A program made the translations under genes and the position numbers. A stretch of 64,000 nucleotides of DNA from a bacterium D16-50 (lineage in GTDB: Bacteria > Bacillota > Clostridia > Lachnospirales > Lachnospiraceae). The DNA is taken from positions 1 to 64,000 of the forward strand of contig RAZA01000018.1 in assembly GCA_003612485.1 (NCBI GenBank), in the 5' to 3' direction. Of the stretch, positions 57,469-64,000 are shown piece by piece; position 1 is the stretch's first letter, and the number at the start of each line of letters is the position of its first letter. The notes beneath the pieces were generated by a model. It worked only from the letters and a program-made list of their open reading frames with translations. It was not told the DNA's origin and ran no database searches.

Positions 57469-58026
57469 CGTCATGGTCATCCCTCCGCCCTGCCCCTGCC
57501 GGAATCCGGCAAGCGTCTGTTCATCGGGATATATGAGTTTTCCGTCTATGGCCTCCATCACTGCAAAATCATCCCTGTCACAGATCAGCACCCGGTGCTG
57601 GTAGGGCTTCTGCATCTCCACATAGTCAAGCGCCTCCTGGGGGCTGCACAGCCATACGCCCGCACTGTACCGGCCATCCGGCAGGAAGCTGTACCCGGAA
57701 TATTCCGGTTCGTTCCCGGCAAGGTCTTTTGCCCCTGCCGGGCGAATCTGGGAGAGCATCAGCTTTTCCTCATCCGGCAGTAGTTCCGGCTTCAGTGCGC
57801 CTGTCACGTCCTCCCGCCAGAAACGGCAGCTTTCCCCGTTTGTAAGGGAGGCCAGGAACACGCTCCGCCCTATGGGGTTAAGGTCCGCCCCGTTCCCTCC
57901 CATGCAGAGGAAGAGCTGGCCTGGATGTTCCGGCGGCAGCGCCGCCTTGTTTATCACCACCACCTTCCCTTTCAGGGAGAAACCGTACCCGGTCTGTTCA
58001 CAGTCATTTTCCGTGTATTCACGCAT
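57466..58026 (-). CDS. Unknown 186-residue ICE protein
   Basis: The ATG at 58026 opens a soluble protein beginning REYTENDCEQTGYGFSLKGKVVVINKAALPPEHPGQLFLCMGGNGADLNPIGRSVFLASLTNGESCRFWREDVTG. It continues with GYSFLPDGRYSAGVWLCSPQEALDYVEMQKPYQHRVLICDRDDFAVMEA. The segment FLCMGGNGADLNPIGRSVF... is a recurring motif of small ICE proteins that I cannot name. It lies 4 nt after the AbrB-like gene. Its stop codon is the first triplet of structured RNA copy B. Function unknown. Confidence 0.65.
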   Translation of the reverse strand: MREYTENDCEQTGYGFSLKGKVVVINKAALPPEHPGQLFLCMGGNGADLNPIGRSVFLASLTNGESCRFWREDVTGALKPELLPDEEKLMLSQIRPAGAKDLAGNEPEYSGYSFLPDGRYSAGVWLCSPQEALDYVEMQKPYQHRVLICDRDDFAVMEAIDGKLIYPDEQTLAGFRQGQGGGMTMT

Positions 58027-58030
58027 GGCA

Positions 58031-58309
58031 CTACGCCTCCTTTTTCTGCAGCAGCCCGCTCAGTTCCGCAAGCAGTTCCAGCCTTTTGCTGTCCGGCATG
58101 GTTTTTAAGGCCGCATGCACATAGGCTTCCACCGCCTCCGGCGACTGGTCGCCGGGTTCTATCACATCCACCCTGCGGATGGTCACTTTCCCGTCCGCAA
58201 GCCCAAGCCCCACGATGCCTCCGTATTCCAGTTTCGCCGCCTCCCGCAGCGCCTTGGGGATCAGCACCCTTCCCTTGCCGTCCACCAGCTTATAGATCGC
58301 ATTGCCCAT
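58031..58309 (-). CDS. AbrB/SpoVT/MazE-fold DNA-binding protein
   Basis: The start is ATG 58309 after AAGGAGG. The 92-residue product has an N-terminal swapped-hairpin AbrB domain (AIYKLVDGKGRVLIPKALREAAKLEYGGIVGLGLADGKVTIRRV) and a short helical C-terminus (EAVEAYVHAALKTMPDSKRLELLAELSGLL). It may be a transcription regulator of the ICE. Because MazE antitoxins share this fold and the MazF gene at 16.4 kb has no neighbour antitoxin, it is worth testing as its partner. Its start lies within the end of the dam-like gene (20-nt overlap). Confidence 0.83.
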   Translation of the reverse strand: MGNAIYKLVDGKGRVLIPKALREAAKLEYGGIVGLGLADGKVTIRRVDVIEPGDQSPEAVEAYVHAALKTMPDSKRLELLAELSGLLQKKEA

Positions 58310-59270
58310 AGTTTCCTCCTTCCTTTTCCTGGGCGGTTTCCATGATCCCATAGCCGCCCTGCCCGTCACTGCCGCCGCACAGCCCGAACAGGCTCATCTG
58401 CACAGGCTGCGCCCTTTCCCGCTCCTTCGGGTCATAGTTGGTGATCAGCACCTCCGGGAATTCACAGCCCCCGTCATAGCGCTGCGCCAGGTTGTTGATG
58501 CGGGTCACCGCCGTGATGGTGTACCCGGCGTACAAATCCCGTATAAAACCGCAGTCATTGTAGCTGACCATCCATTTCCCCCTGCACCCTGCCAGCACGT
58601 CCCTCAGCCTTGCGTGATCCTCCCTGCGGAACACCACGGCATAATGCCCTTCCGTCTCATAGTAGGGTGGGTCACAGTAGAAAAAGGCGCCGTCACGGTC
58701 ATACTGCCGGATCAGCGCCTCGAAGTCCTTATTCTCCACCACCGTGTCGGCGAGCCTGCGGGATGCCTGCCAGATGGTGTCAAAGCATTTGCGCACGTCA
58801 AAGTTCTTGCAGCCATAGGATGTGCAGCCGCTCCCGTAGCTGTAGCGGATCAGCTTGAAGAACGCCGCGGCCCGCTTCACGTCCGTCACTTCCGCGTTCT
58901 CCATCAGGATCGCCCTGATTTCCTCAAAATCAGGCACCGGCAGGGAAACCTGCGCCAGCTCCAGTTCTTCCGCAAGGAACGGGGCGTCAAACTCCTGCTT
59001 GTCCAGGAACCTGCGGATGACGGAGAACTCATCCCTGCTGTTGATGGGCAGGAATCCGAGCTCCTTAAGGAACGCCCATGTCCTGTCCTTCACGCAGCCA
59101 AACAGGTTGGCAAGGTTGGAGTTGTAGTCGTTATAGACCTCCATGCACCTGCAGTCGGGCGGCCTGCCAAAGAGCACCCAGCCGCCCCCGCCGAACACCT
59201 CGATATAGCGGTCAAAATTTACGGGGAACATTGTATAAATCAGCTTACGGAGGGCTTTCTTCCCGCCCAC
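58290..59270 (-). CDS. D12-class Dam-like adenine DNA methyltransferase
   Basis: The enzyme methylates N6 of adenine, probably for protection from restriction or control of the ICE. Motifs seen are the SAM-binding YIEVFGGGGWVLF near residue 24, NDYNSNLANLF and the catalytic DPPY in FFYCDPPYYETEGHY. The frame from GTG 59270 gives 326 residues but lacks the first residues of the usual motif. Coding-like sequence (DSFISWVGGKK) continues upstream to an ATA codon at 59291, which stands 6 nt after GGAGGTGGT. No ATG, GTG or TTG is available there, so an ATA start or a mutated start codon is possible. It overlaps the AbrB-like gene. Confidence 0.85.
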   Translation of the reverse strand: MGGKKALRKLIYTMFPVNFDRYIEVFGGGGWVLFGRPPDCRCMEVYNDYNSNLANLFGCVKDRTWAFLKELGFLPINSRDEFSVIRRFLDKQEFDAPFLAEELELAQVSLPVPDFEEIRAILMENAEVTDVKRAAAFFKLIRYSYGSGCTSYGCKNFDVRKCFDTIWQASRRLADTVVENKDFEALIRQYDRDGAFFYCDPPYYETEGHYAVVFRREDHARLRDVLAGCRGKWMVSYNDCGFIRDLYAGYTITAVTRINNLAQRYDGGCEFPEVLITNYDPKERERAQPVQMSLFGLCGGSDGQGGYGIMETAQEKEGGNYGQCDL

Positions 59271-59323
59271 CCATGAGATAAAGCTGTCTATGCCGCACCA
59301 CCTCCTTTCCTGCGGCCGCCATG

Positions 59324-60556
59324 CTATTGTTCCATCGCCATTCCCTGCCCAGGCTCCTGCTCCTGTTCTGTATACTCATGCACGAACTCCTGCCCGTTGC
59401 GGGCGACGGCTCCGTAGGGGGTAAACACATAGCCTGCCTGTTCCAGCTGCCGCTCCCCGTACCCACGGAAATCAAAATGAATAAAGGCAGGATCGCCTGT
59501 ATCGATTCCTGCGCTCTGCAGGACATACTCCCCGTATGCGTATGGCGACAGGACATCCGGGCTGAAATCGTAATAGCCCAGGTTGGCGGCAATATCCAGC
59601 GCCATGTCCAGGCCAGGATACTGCTCCAGCTCCAGCACAGCCTTGTATTTCATGAGCATCAGCTCCCCCGGCATCTCCTGCTGCAGTTCCCGCAGGCGCC
59701 CTGCCAGCGTGTTCAGCTTCCCGATGTCCTCGTCCCCTGCTAGCTGGTGCTTGAATGCCGGGATGATGCTCCCTGCCTCTGCAATCCGGCAGGCGTCAAA
59801 GGATTCCTCACCGACAGACAGGAGCGCCCATCGCAGGGCTTTATCGTCCGCAGGCAGTTCCAGCCATACGCCGCTGTCTGCATCAGGGGCATCCAGCTTT
59901 TCTATCCGCAGGGATAGCAGGCCCTTGTGGTTTTCCCCGCAGGACGGCAGGTGTTCCCCGTCATAGAGATCCTGGCGGGCGGCAGAAATGCCCCGGTACA
60001 CATACCCCCTGGAGGCAAATGCCCCGTGGTCGCTGTGCCGCAGCGCTTTCCCGACCTTTGCGGGGTCCAGCAGTGATGCCACCCCATCCGGCAGGCCCTC
60101 CACCAGGCCAAGCATGCCGCCCTCCATGCAGGCCCTCCCAAGGCTTAAGTCATTGGTCACGCCGGGATGGAATTCATAATCATCCAGACAGGCGGAAATG
60201 TTAATCAATTCCTTTAAGGTGGGGTCCTTTCCTGTTTCCTCCTGGTGCAGCTGTACGGCCCCTTCAAAAGTCCCGATCTGTATCTCATCCATGCGGCTTA
60301 CGGCATCCGCCAGCAGGTTCATTTCCTCCAGGGCATTTTCCCCTGAAAGGGGGCTGGCATGAAACAGGGCAGTCCAGAGGAAGTCCGGCCAGCCGCCGGT
60401 GCTTTCCAGCGTATACCCGCCTCCCTCCGGCACGCGGGCGCGCTGGAGGGCATCCCTGATCTCATAGGGGGTGGCCGGCAGTTCCAGCATCGCCCCCTGG
60501 TATCCCCGCAGTTTCTCATGGCAGTCCGCATAGATGTTGGCCTGTATACGCGTCAT
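59324..60556 (-). CDS. ArdA-like antirestriction protein, first of two
   Basis: This 410-residue acidic protein is built of ArdA-like segments: LKELINISACLDDYEFHPGVTNDLSLGRACMEGG, LEELMNLLA-type helices and ANLGYYDFSPDVLSPYAYGEYVLQSAG. Alternating INxxAxxLDxYxxxPxV and AxYxG motifs are characteristic of ArdA DNA mimics, which block type I restriction-modification enzymes. It is much longer than plasmid ArdA (about 165 residues), so it looks like tandem ArdA-like modules. The start overlaps the next ArdA-like gene by 4 nt. It likely protects the ICE on entry to a new host. Confidence 0.78.
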   Translation of the reverse strand: MTRIQANIYADCHEKLRGYQGAMLELPATPYEIRDALQRARVPEGGGYTLESTGGWPDFLWTALFHASPLSGENALEEMNLLADAVSRMDEIQIGTFEGAVQLHQEETGKDPTLKELINISACLDDYEFHPGVTNDLSLGRACMEGGMLGLVEGLPDGVASLLDPAKVGKALRHSDHGAFASRGYVYRGISAARQDLYDGEHLPSCGENHKGLLSLRIEKLDAPDADSGVWLELPADDKALRWALLSVGEESFDACRIAEAGSIIPAFKHQLAGDEDIGKLNTLAGRLRELQQEMPGELMLMKYKAVLELEQYPGLDMALDIAANLGYYDFSPDVLSPYAYGEYVLQSAGIDTGDPAFIHFDFRGYGERQLEQAGYVFTPYGAVARNGQEFVHEYTEQEQEPGQGMAMEQ

Positions 60557-62184
60557 CCGTTCCCTCCCATCTTCATCCCGAAGCCCTGCGTCTGCTTGAG
60601 TTCCTGTTCCGTCTTGATGAAGAAGCCATCGCCGGAATGCCAGAAGCTGACGCAGAGATCCCCTTCCTCTGTCTTGATCTCCCGCTGCTCGAAGCCTTCC
60701 CCCCAGCCATCAGACTCCTGCCCCTGCCAGGCATCCATCAGCCCGGACAGTTCCTGGGGAGACAGGGGGCCGTGGCTCTTTACCTCCAGCACGCCCCACA
60801 GTTCCCCGTTCCACATCTCTACCGTAGGGTTCATGCTGAACACCTTCCGCTTCAGCAGGCGGTTGCCAAGGTAGACAGCAAGCCCTCTCTCCCCTTCTTC
60901 CTCCAGGCGTTCCTGCCCGATCCTCTCCAGTATCTGGTCCTCATACTGGCACAGATCCCCAGGGCCGATTTCCATGGGCTGGTTCGAGATGCCTCCCCAA
61001 TCCTCATCATATGGGTACAGCAGGCCGCTCAGGGGGCTGAACAGCCTGAATTCCTCCAATTCTTCCGTAAGCTGCGCGATTGGGCGGTCCCTGCGCAGTA
61101 CCAGCCCGTAGTCTGTCCGCACCACGCCCTCTTTCCTCATCCGGCATTCCCCAAGTTCCTCATGATCCAGGAACGGCTGGACTTCATCATCAATGTATAT
61201 CTGTGCATCCTCCAGATAATAATACGCATAATCCACTGCGGTCCGGATGTCCTCCGGCAGCACCGTATATTGCTCCAGCTCTGCGGCTATCTCCATGGCC
61301 TCGGCCATGCTTCCAGGCGCCTCCGCCTCCAGTGCCGCAAACAGCTTTTCCCTTGTCCCGGCATCCCCCAGGATGTTCCTTTCTGCCAGCAGCCTTGCAA
61401 ATGCGTTCATCTCCCTGACATCCCTGGAAAACGGCAGGCAGGATTCCAGTTCCGAATCAGGGCAGCGGATATATGCCGCCTCATGCCCATCCAGTTTTCT
61501 CCAGCCCAGCTTTTCCTCTGCCAGCGCAAGCCTGTCATCAGAGGCGGGGAGGGAAACAGGGTAATTCCGGTAATGTCCTGCGGCGTAATAGGGGGAATAC
61601 AGCCAAGCCTGGATGATGCCCGATTTATCATATCCGGGCTTTGGCAGGTACTTCCCGTCATAGAGCGGCTCCAGGGCTTCTCCTGTCCGTGCCACATACC
61701 CAAGCTGCGTAAAATACCCGGCATGGCTGCCTGCGTACTTTTCCCCGGCTGCCCCATAATCCATGTAAAGGGCAACCTTTTCAGACATTTCCTCGTCCCC
61801 CAGGACACGCTTCCCGAGTTCCTCATGGTTGGAAACGCCTTCATAGAGCACGAATTTATCCAGGTTGCAGGACAGGTTCACGATCTCCATTACGCTGCGC
61901 GGCCTCTCAATCTCCAGCGCCGCCTGGAATATGCTTTTTTCCTTTTCTGTCATGCAGTCCATATGCTGGTCTAAAAACTCCAGTTCCCGTATTCCATGTC
62001 CGGGCTGCAGCGTCATCCCCTCCAGATGCGTCTTCAATCCCTCCAGCGGGCTTGTGGCCGCCCCGATCTCATTTGTACCCTCTGCGCCGAACTTCATGGC
62101 CTCCTGCCTTTCCTGGTCCCCCAACGGGAATGCCAGCCACAGCCCGTCTGATGTGGCGATATTGCTCAGATATACCTTTAACAT
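60553..62184 (-). CDS. ArdA-like antirestriction protein, second and longer
   Basis: This 543-residue acidic protein starts LKVYLSNIATSDGLWLAFPLGDQERQEAMKFG. It contains ArdA-type units EIVNLSCNLDKFVLYEGVSNHEELGKRVLG and EAMEIAAELEQYTVLPEDIRTAVDYAYYYLEDA, each with the LxxYxxxxxV signature followed by a helix. A further C-terminal domain (LAVYLGNRLLKRKVFSMNPTVEMWNGELWGVLEVKSHGPLSPQELSGLMDAWQGQ) resembles that of similar ICE proteins. The strongly negative charge fits DNA mimicry. It overlaps the upstream gene by 7 nt and the downstream ArdA-like gene by 4 nt, so all three are co-translated. Confidence 0.78.
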   Translation of the reverse strand: MLKVYLSNIATSDGLWLAFPLGDQERQEAMKFGAEGTNEIGAATSPLEGLKTHLEGMTLQPGHGIRELEFLDQHMDCMTEKEKSIFQAALEIERPRSVMEIVNLSCNLDKFVLYEGVSNHEELGKRVLGDEEMSEKVALYMDYGAAGEKYAGSHAGYFTQLGYVARTGEALEPLYDGKYLPKPGYDKSGIIQAWLYSPYYAAGHYRNYPVSLPASDDRLALAEEKLGWRKLDGHEAAYIRCPDSELESCLPFSRDVREMNAFARLLAERNILGDAGTREKLFAALEAEAPGSMAEAMEIAAELEQYTVLPEDIRTAVDYAYYYLEDAQIYIDDEVQPFLDHEELGECRMRKEGVVRTDYGLVLRRDRPIAQLTEELEEFRLFSPLSGLLYPYDEDWGGISNQPMEIGPGDLCQYEDQILERIGQERLEEEGERGLAVYLGNRLLKRKVFSMNPTVEMWNGELWGVLEVKSHGPLSPQELSGLMDAWQGQESDGWGEGFEQREIKTEEGDLCVSFWHSGDGFFIKTEQELKQTQGFGMKMGGNG

Positions 62185-62864
62185 CCGCTGCTCCTTTCTT
62201 CCTCCAATACCTCCGCGCCGTACCGCCGGATCAGGAACGCCGTGATGACCGTCCAGAACGTCCCATCGCTGATCAGCTCCGGGTCGGTAAGCTCCGACAG
62301 GCTCAGCCGGTTGGTCCCCTTATACAGGTCCTTTGCGGAATGGAACAGCACATAGCCGTCCAGCCCGATGCCCCTGATGCAGACGGCGGCAAAGTCGATC
62401 AGTTCCGGCTGGACCGCCTGGGCTGCCATCCCCCAGAGCATCCGGTCTGCCGTCAGCAGGTATAGGGCGGCACACATGGCTTCCCTGTCCGGGACATTCC
62501 CCTGCATGCTCCATTGGTGCCGGAAGCGCTCCCTGTGCCCCTCGTCCTGGAATGTGCTCCCCACGCTTCCCTGCAGGTGCGACACGCGGTCCGTAAACGG
62601 GCCGAACCCCACTTCCCCGGTAAAACGTCCGAGGAGGCAGGAAAAACGCCCACAGCCGCCTCCAGGGCTTCCACAGGGGCTGCTCCCGTCAGGAGGCCCG
62701 CAATCCCCCTGCCATTCTGCATTCCCACTGTGGTCTCCCCGCGCCTCCGTCAGTTCCAGCCTGCTGACGGACATCCCGCCCTTTCTCGGCTTGAACCCCG
62801 GAACCTGCTGCATCTGTGCCTCCATCCCTGCAAGCGGCATGCCGCTCATAAATTTAGATGCCAT
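62178..62864 (-). CDS. Unknown ICE protein with a DUF6075-like C-terminal part
   Basis: The start is ATG 62864 after AAGGAAGG. The 228-residue product has a disordered, Gly-rich first half (SRLELTEARGDHSGNAEWQG, GSPGGGCGRF). A helical second half follows: TFQDEGHRERFRHQWSMQGNVPDREAMCAALYLLTADRMLWGMAAQAV...IDFAAVCIRGIGLDGYVLFHSAKDLYKGT. The second half resembles DUF6075, small proteins common in Clostridia elements; that name is from memory. It heads the antirestriction pair (7-nt overlap), so a role in host entry is possible. Confidence 0.62.
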   Translation of the reverse strand: MASKFMSGMPLAGMEAQMQQVPGFKPRKGGMSVSRLELTEARGDHSGNAEWQGDCGPPDGSSPCGSPGGGCGRFSCLLGRFTGEVGFGPFTDRVSHLQGSVGSTFQDEGHRERFRHQWSMQGNVPDREAMCAALYLLTADRMLWGMAAQAVQPELIDFAAVCIRGIGLDGYVLFHSAKDLYKGTNRLSLSELTDPELISDGTFWTVITAFLIRRYGAEVLEEERSSGC

Positions 62865-62959
62865 CTTGATCCTTCCTTTCTGTTTTGCTGCCGCATCCTG
62901 CGGCAATAGCGCCTTCCCCCCACCCCATGCCCATGGCCAGTGTGCCTCCTGCCCGGCCT

Positions 62960-63844
62960 TTACCCTGACGGAAGCTCCCAGCCTTCAAAATCATCCAGAC
63001 TCATCTGCCCCTCTATCTGCCCATCTTCCATCCACCAGGAAAACACATCCCCTGCTGTCTTCCACTTTGTAGGTATGCCCTCCGCATGGATCACATCCAG
63101 CATCCTCCCAAACGCCCGCATATAAGCCTGTTTGTATGTGGGGAATATGCTGAATTCCATCCACCTGCGCTTTCCCGCCATTGGGCATCCTATGCAGCCG
63201 ACGCGGAAGAAGCCCATATCATACAGCGGGTTCATGGGGAGCCTTTCACTGCGGATATAATCCCATATATCCCGGTCCGTCCAGTCCACGATGGGATTGC
63301 ATATCCTCTTTCCTTTCAGCTCACAGCTTTCGAACAGCCGCCTCTGCTCATCATTGTCGTTGTTCAGGATGATCTTTTTGTCCCGGTTAGAAGTGAAGTT
63401 CTCATATACGCCGCGGTTCTTCCTTCGTTTTATGCTCTCCGCCCAGCGGACGCCTGTGGTGATGAAACGGTCCCTGCAGGAAGCCTCCTTCAGCACCTGG
63501 CAGCAGTATCTCTGCAGCCTTGTGGGAGGAAATTTTTTTATGGGGATCAGCGTCCACATCGTCACCCTCTGCTCCTTATAAAAAGGATAGCTGAACCTGC
63601 ATGTGACCCCCTGTTCCTCCAGCCTTTTGAAGGTGTCCCGCACATAATAGATGGTCTGGGGCGCATCCGCCGTGGTGAGGTTGTGCTGTACCTCATAGGG
63701 GATTCCTGCCCTCCTTACGATCTCCCGGCACACGGCGCTGTCCTTGCCACCGCTGTCCGTCACCACCAGGGGGCTGCCGTACAGCTTCAGCGACATCTCC
63801 GATGCCGTCCTTACCCTTTCGATTGCCTTGTGTTCTAAATCCAT
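62960..63844 (-). CDS. PAPS-reductase-family (DndC-like) PP-loop protein
   Basis: The start is ATG 63844 (DLEHKAIERVRTASEMSLKLYG), which matches the usual N-terminus of these ICE proteins, although no good ribosome-binding site is adjacent. The 294-residue product has the PP-loop LVVTDSGGKDSAVCREIV, the Cys pair in RLQRYCCQVLKEAS, GVRWAESIKR, and CIGCPMAGKRRWMEF near the C-terminus. The Cys residues could bind an Fe-S cluster or zinc. PP-loop enzymes of this group adenylate substrates; DndC acts in DNA phosphorothioation, but no other dnd gene is visible. Possible roles are nucleotide or DNA modification, unproven. Confidence 0.85.
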   Translation of the reverse strand: MDLEHKAIERVRTASEMSLKLYGSPLVVTDSGGKDSAVCREIVRRAGIPYEVQHNLTTADAPQTIYYVRDTFKRLEEQGVTCRFSYPFYKEQRVTMWTLIPIKKFPPTRLQRYCCQVLKEASCRDRFITTGVRWAESIKRRKNRGVYENFTSNRDKKIILNNDNDEQRRLFESCELKGKRICNPIVDWTDRDIWDYIRSERLPMNPLYDMGFFRVGCIGCPMAGKRRWMEFSIFPTYKQAYMRAFGRMLDVIHAEGIPTKWKTAGDVFSWWMEDGQIEGQMSLDDFEGWELPSG

Positions 63845-64000
63845 CCAAAAGGGAGTCAGATATCTTTTTCCTGGCCAGGACTCCGCCTCCTTTCTTCTGA
63901 TTTTTGCAGTCAGGCAGGAAAGAGTTCTCCTGCCCGCTGCGACACTTCCATGGCATTCTTTTTCTACACCGGCATATGCATAAAAAAACGCTGGCAGCAA
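63845..64000 (-). other. Window edge with no supported gene
   Basis: The frame of the PP-loop gene stays open upstream to the window edge but its sequence is not family-like. A second frame in this stretch has an AGGAGGCGGAG site and ARKKISDSLLDGF but no start codon in a good place. Nothing here is called; a gene start could lie beyond 64000. Confidence 0.3.

Larger units (their letters stand above)
10690..64000. mobile_element. Integrative and conjugative element, left end to beyond the window
   Basis: From the broken ABC gene to the right edge, nearly all genes lie on the minus strand and form a recombination module, a relaxase/coupling module, a VirB-type secretion system, a Tad pilus cluster and defence-evasion genes. 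The right boundary is outside the window. The left boundary is estimated to within tens of bases from where ABC homology stops. Core genes are visibly GC-rich and the cargo at 18.5-23.8 kb is AT-rich. The stretch 10695-10925 holds no gene that I can support and should contain the terminal recombination sites. Confidence 0.8.

Noticed and set aside
1..64000. tRNA or rRNA genes, including a tRNA attachment site for the ICE
   Set aside because: No cloverleaf with a TTCRA arm or rRNA-like stretch was recognised. The ICE junction is in a protein gene. A covariance search would be needed to exclude a missed tRNA.

Overview
The window looks like a chromosome segment of a Gram-positive Clostridia bacterium, most likely Lachnospiraceae. 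Strong GGAGG ribosome-binding sites precede most genes, SpoVG- and AbrB-family proteins are present, and the families match those of gut Firmicutes. This is judged from reading the sequence, with no database search. No rRNA, tRNA or CRISPR array was seen.

Positions 1-6900 are a graveyard of older mobile elements. They hold an IS3 relic, a tnpV stub and a MobV relaxase broken by a frameshift and two nonsense codons, which together resemble a decayed Tn4451-type mobilizable element. Next come an intact IS110 transposase with a structured 5' noncoding region that fits a bridge RNA, an excisionase-like pseudogene with two amber codons, and an XRE regulator with palindromic operators followed by a membrane protein. 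An intact two-ORF IS3 element ends this part. Positions 6917-10690 are resident chromosome: a guaA-like GMP synthase with a degenerate glutaminase domain, then prfH-rtcB, the ribosome rescue and RNA repair pair. The pair has its own promoter, a 23-codon leader ORF and an intrinsic terminator ahead of rtcB, an attenuator-like layout. The 3' part of an ABC-transporter ATPase gene follows.

From about 10.7 kb to beyond the right edge runs one large integrative and conjugative element (ICE), almost entirely on the minus strand. Its left end carries three tyrosine recombinases and a TnpC-like protein (Tn554 style). Small control genes follow: a MazF toxin, a resolvase-like protein and a sigma-like factor. 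An AT-rich cargo island (about 18.5-23.8 kb) holds an ECF sigma/anti-sigma pair, a tiny secreted peptide, a small secreted protein and two large unknown proteins. The sigma gene and the peptide gene share an ECF-type promoter motif with identical spacing.

The transfer region follows. It has a VirD4 coupling protein, a TOPRIM primase-like protein, a MobP-type relaxase fused to Sel1 repeats, a ribbon-helix-helix accessory protein and a candidate oriT. It continues with an NlpC/P60 hydrolase, a GGCT-like cyclotransferase beside an amidoligase, VirB4, VirB3-like and VirB6-like proteins, and a C5 DNA methyltransferase. A near-complete Tad pilus set comes next: pilin, prepilin peptidase, CpaB, TadZ-like ATPase, CpaF, TadB, TadC and TadE-like proteins. 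A host-interaction block ends the window: YodL-domain protein, AbrB, Dam methylase, two ArdA-like proteins and a PAPS-reductase-like protein. A Fic gene with its own promoter and terminator interrupts the VirB operon.

The most unusual observation is a roughly 95-nt structured RNA present twice, at 36.9 and 57.4 kb, in the same orientation. Each copy starts exactly at the stop codon of the preceding gene, and the copies differ by compensatory base-pair changes. They bracket the 20.5-kb Tad plus VirB block.
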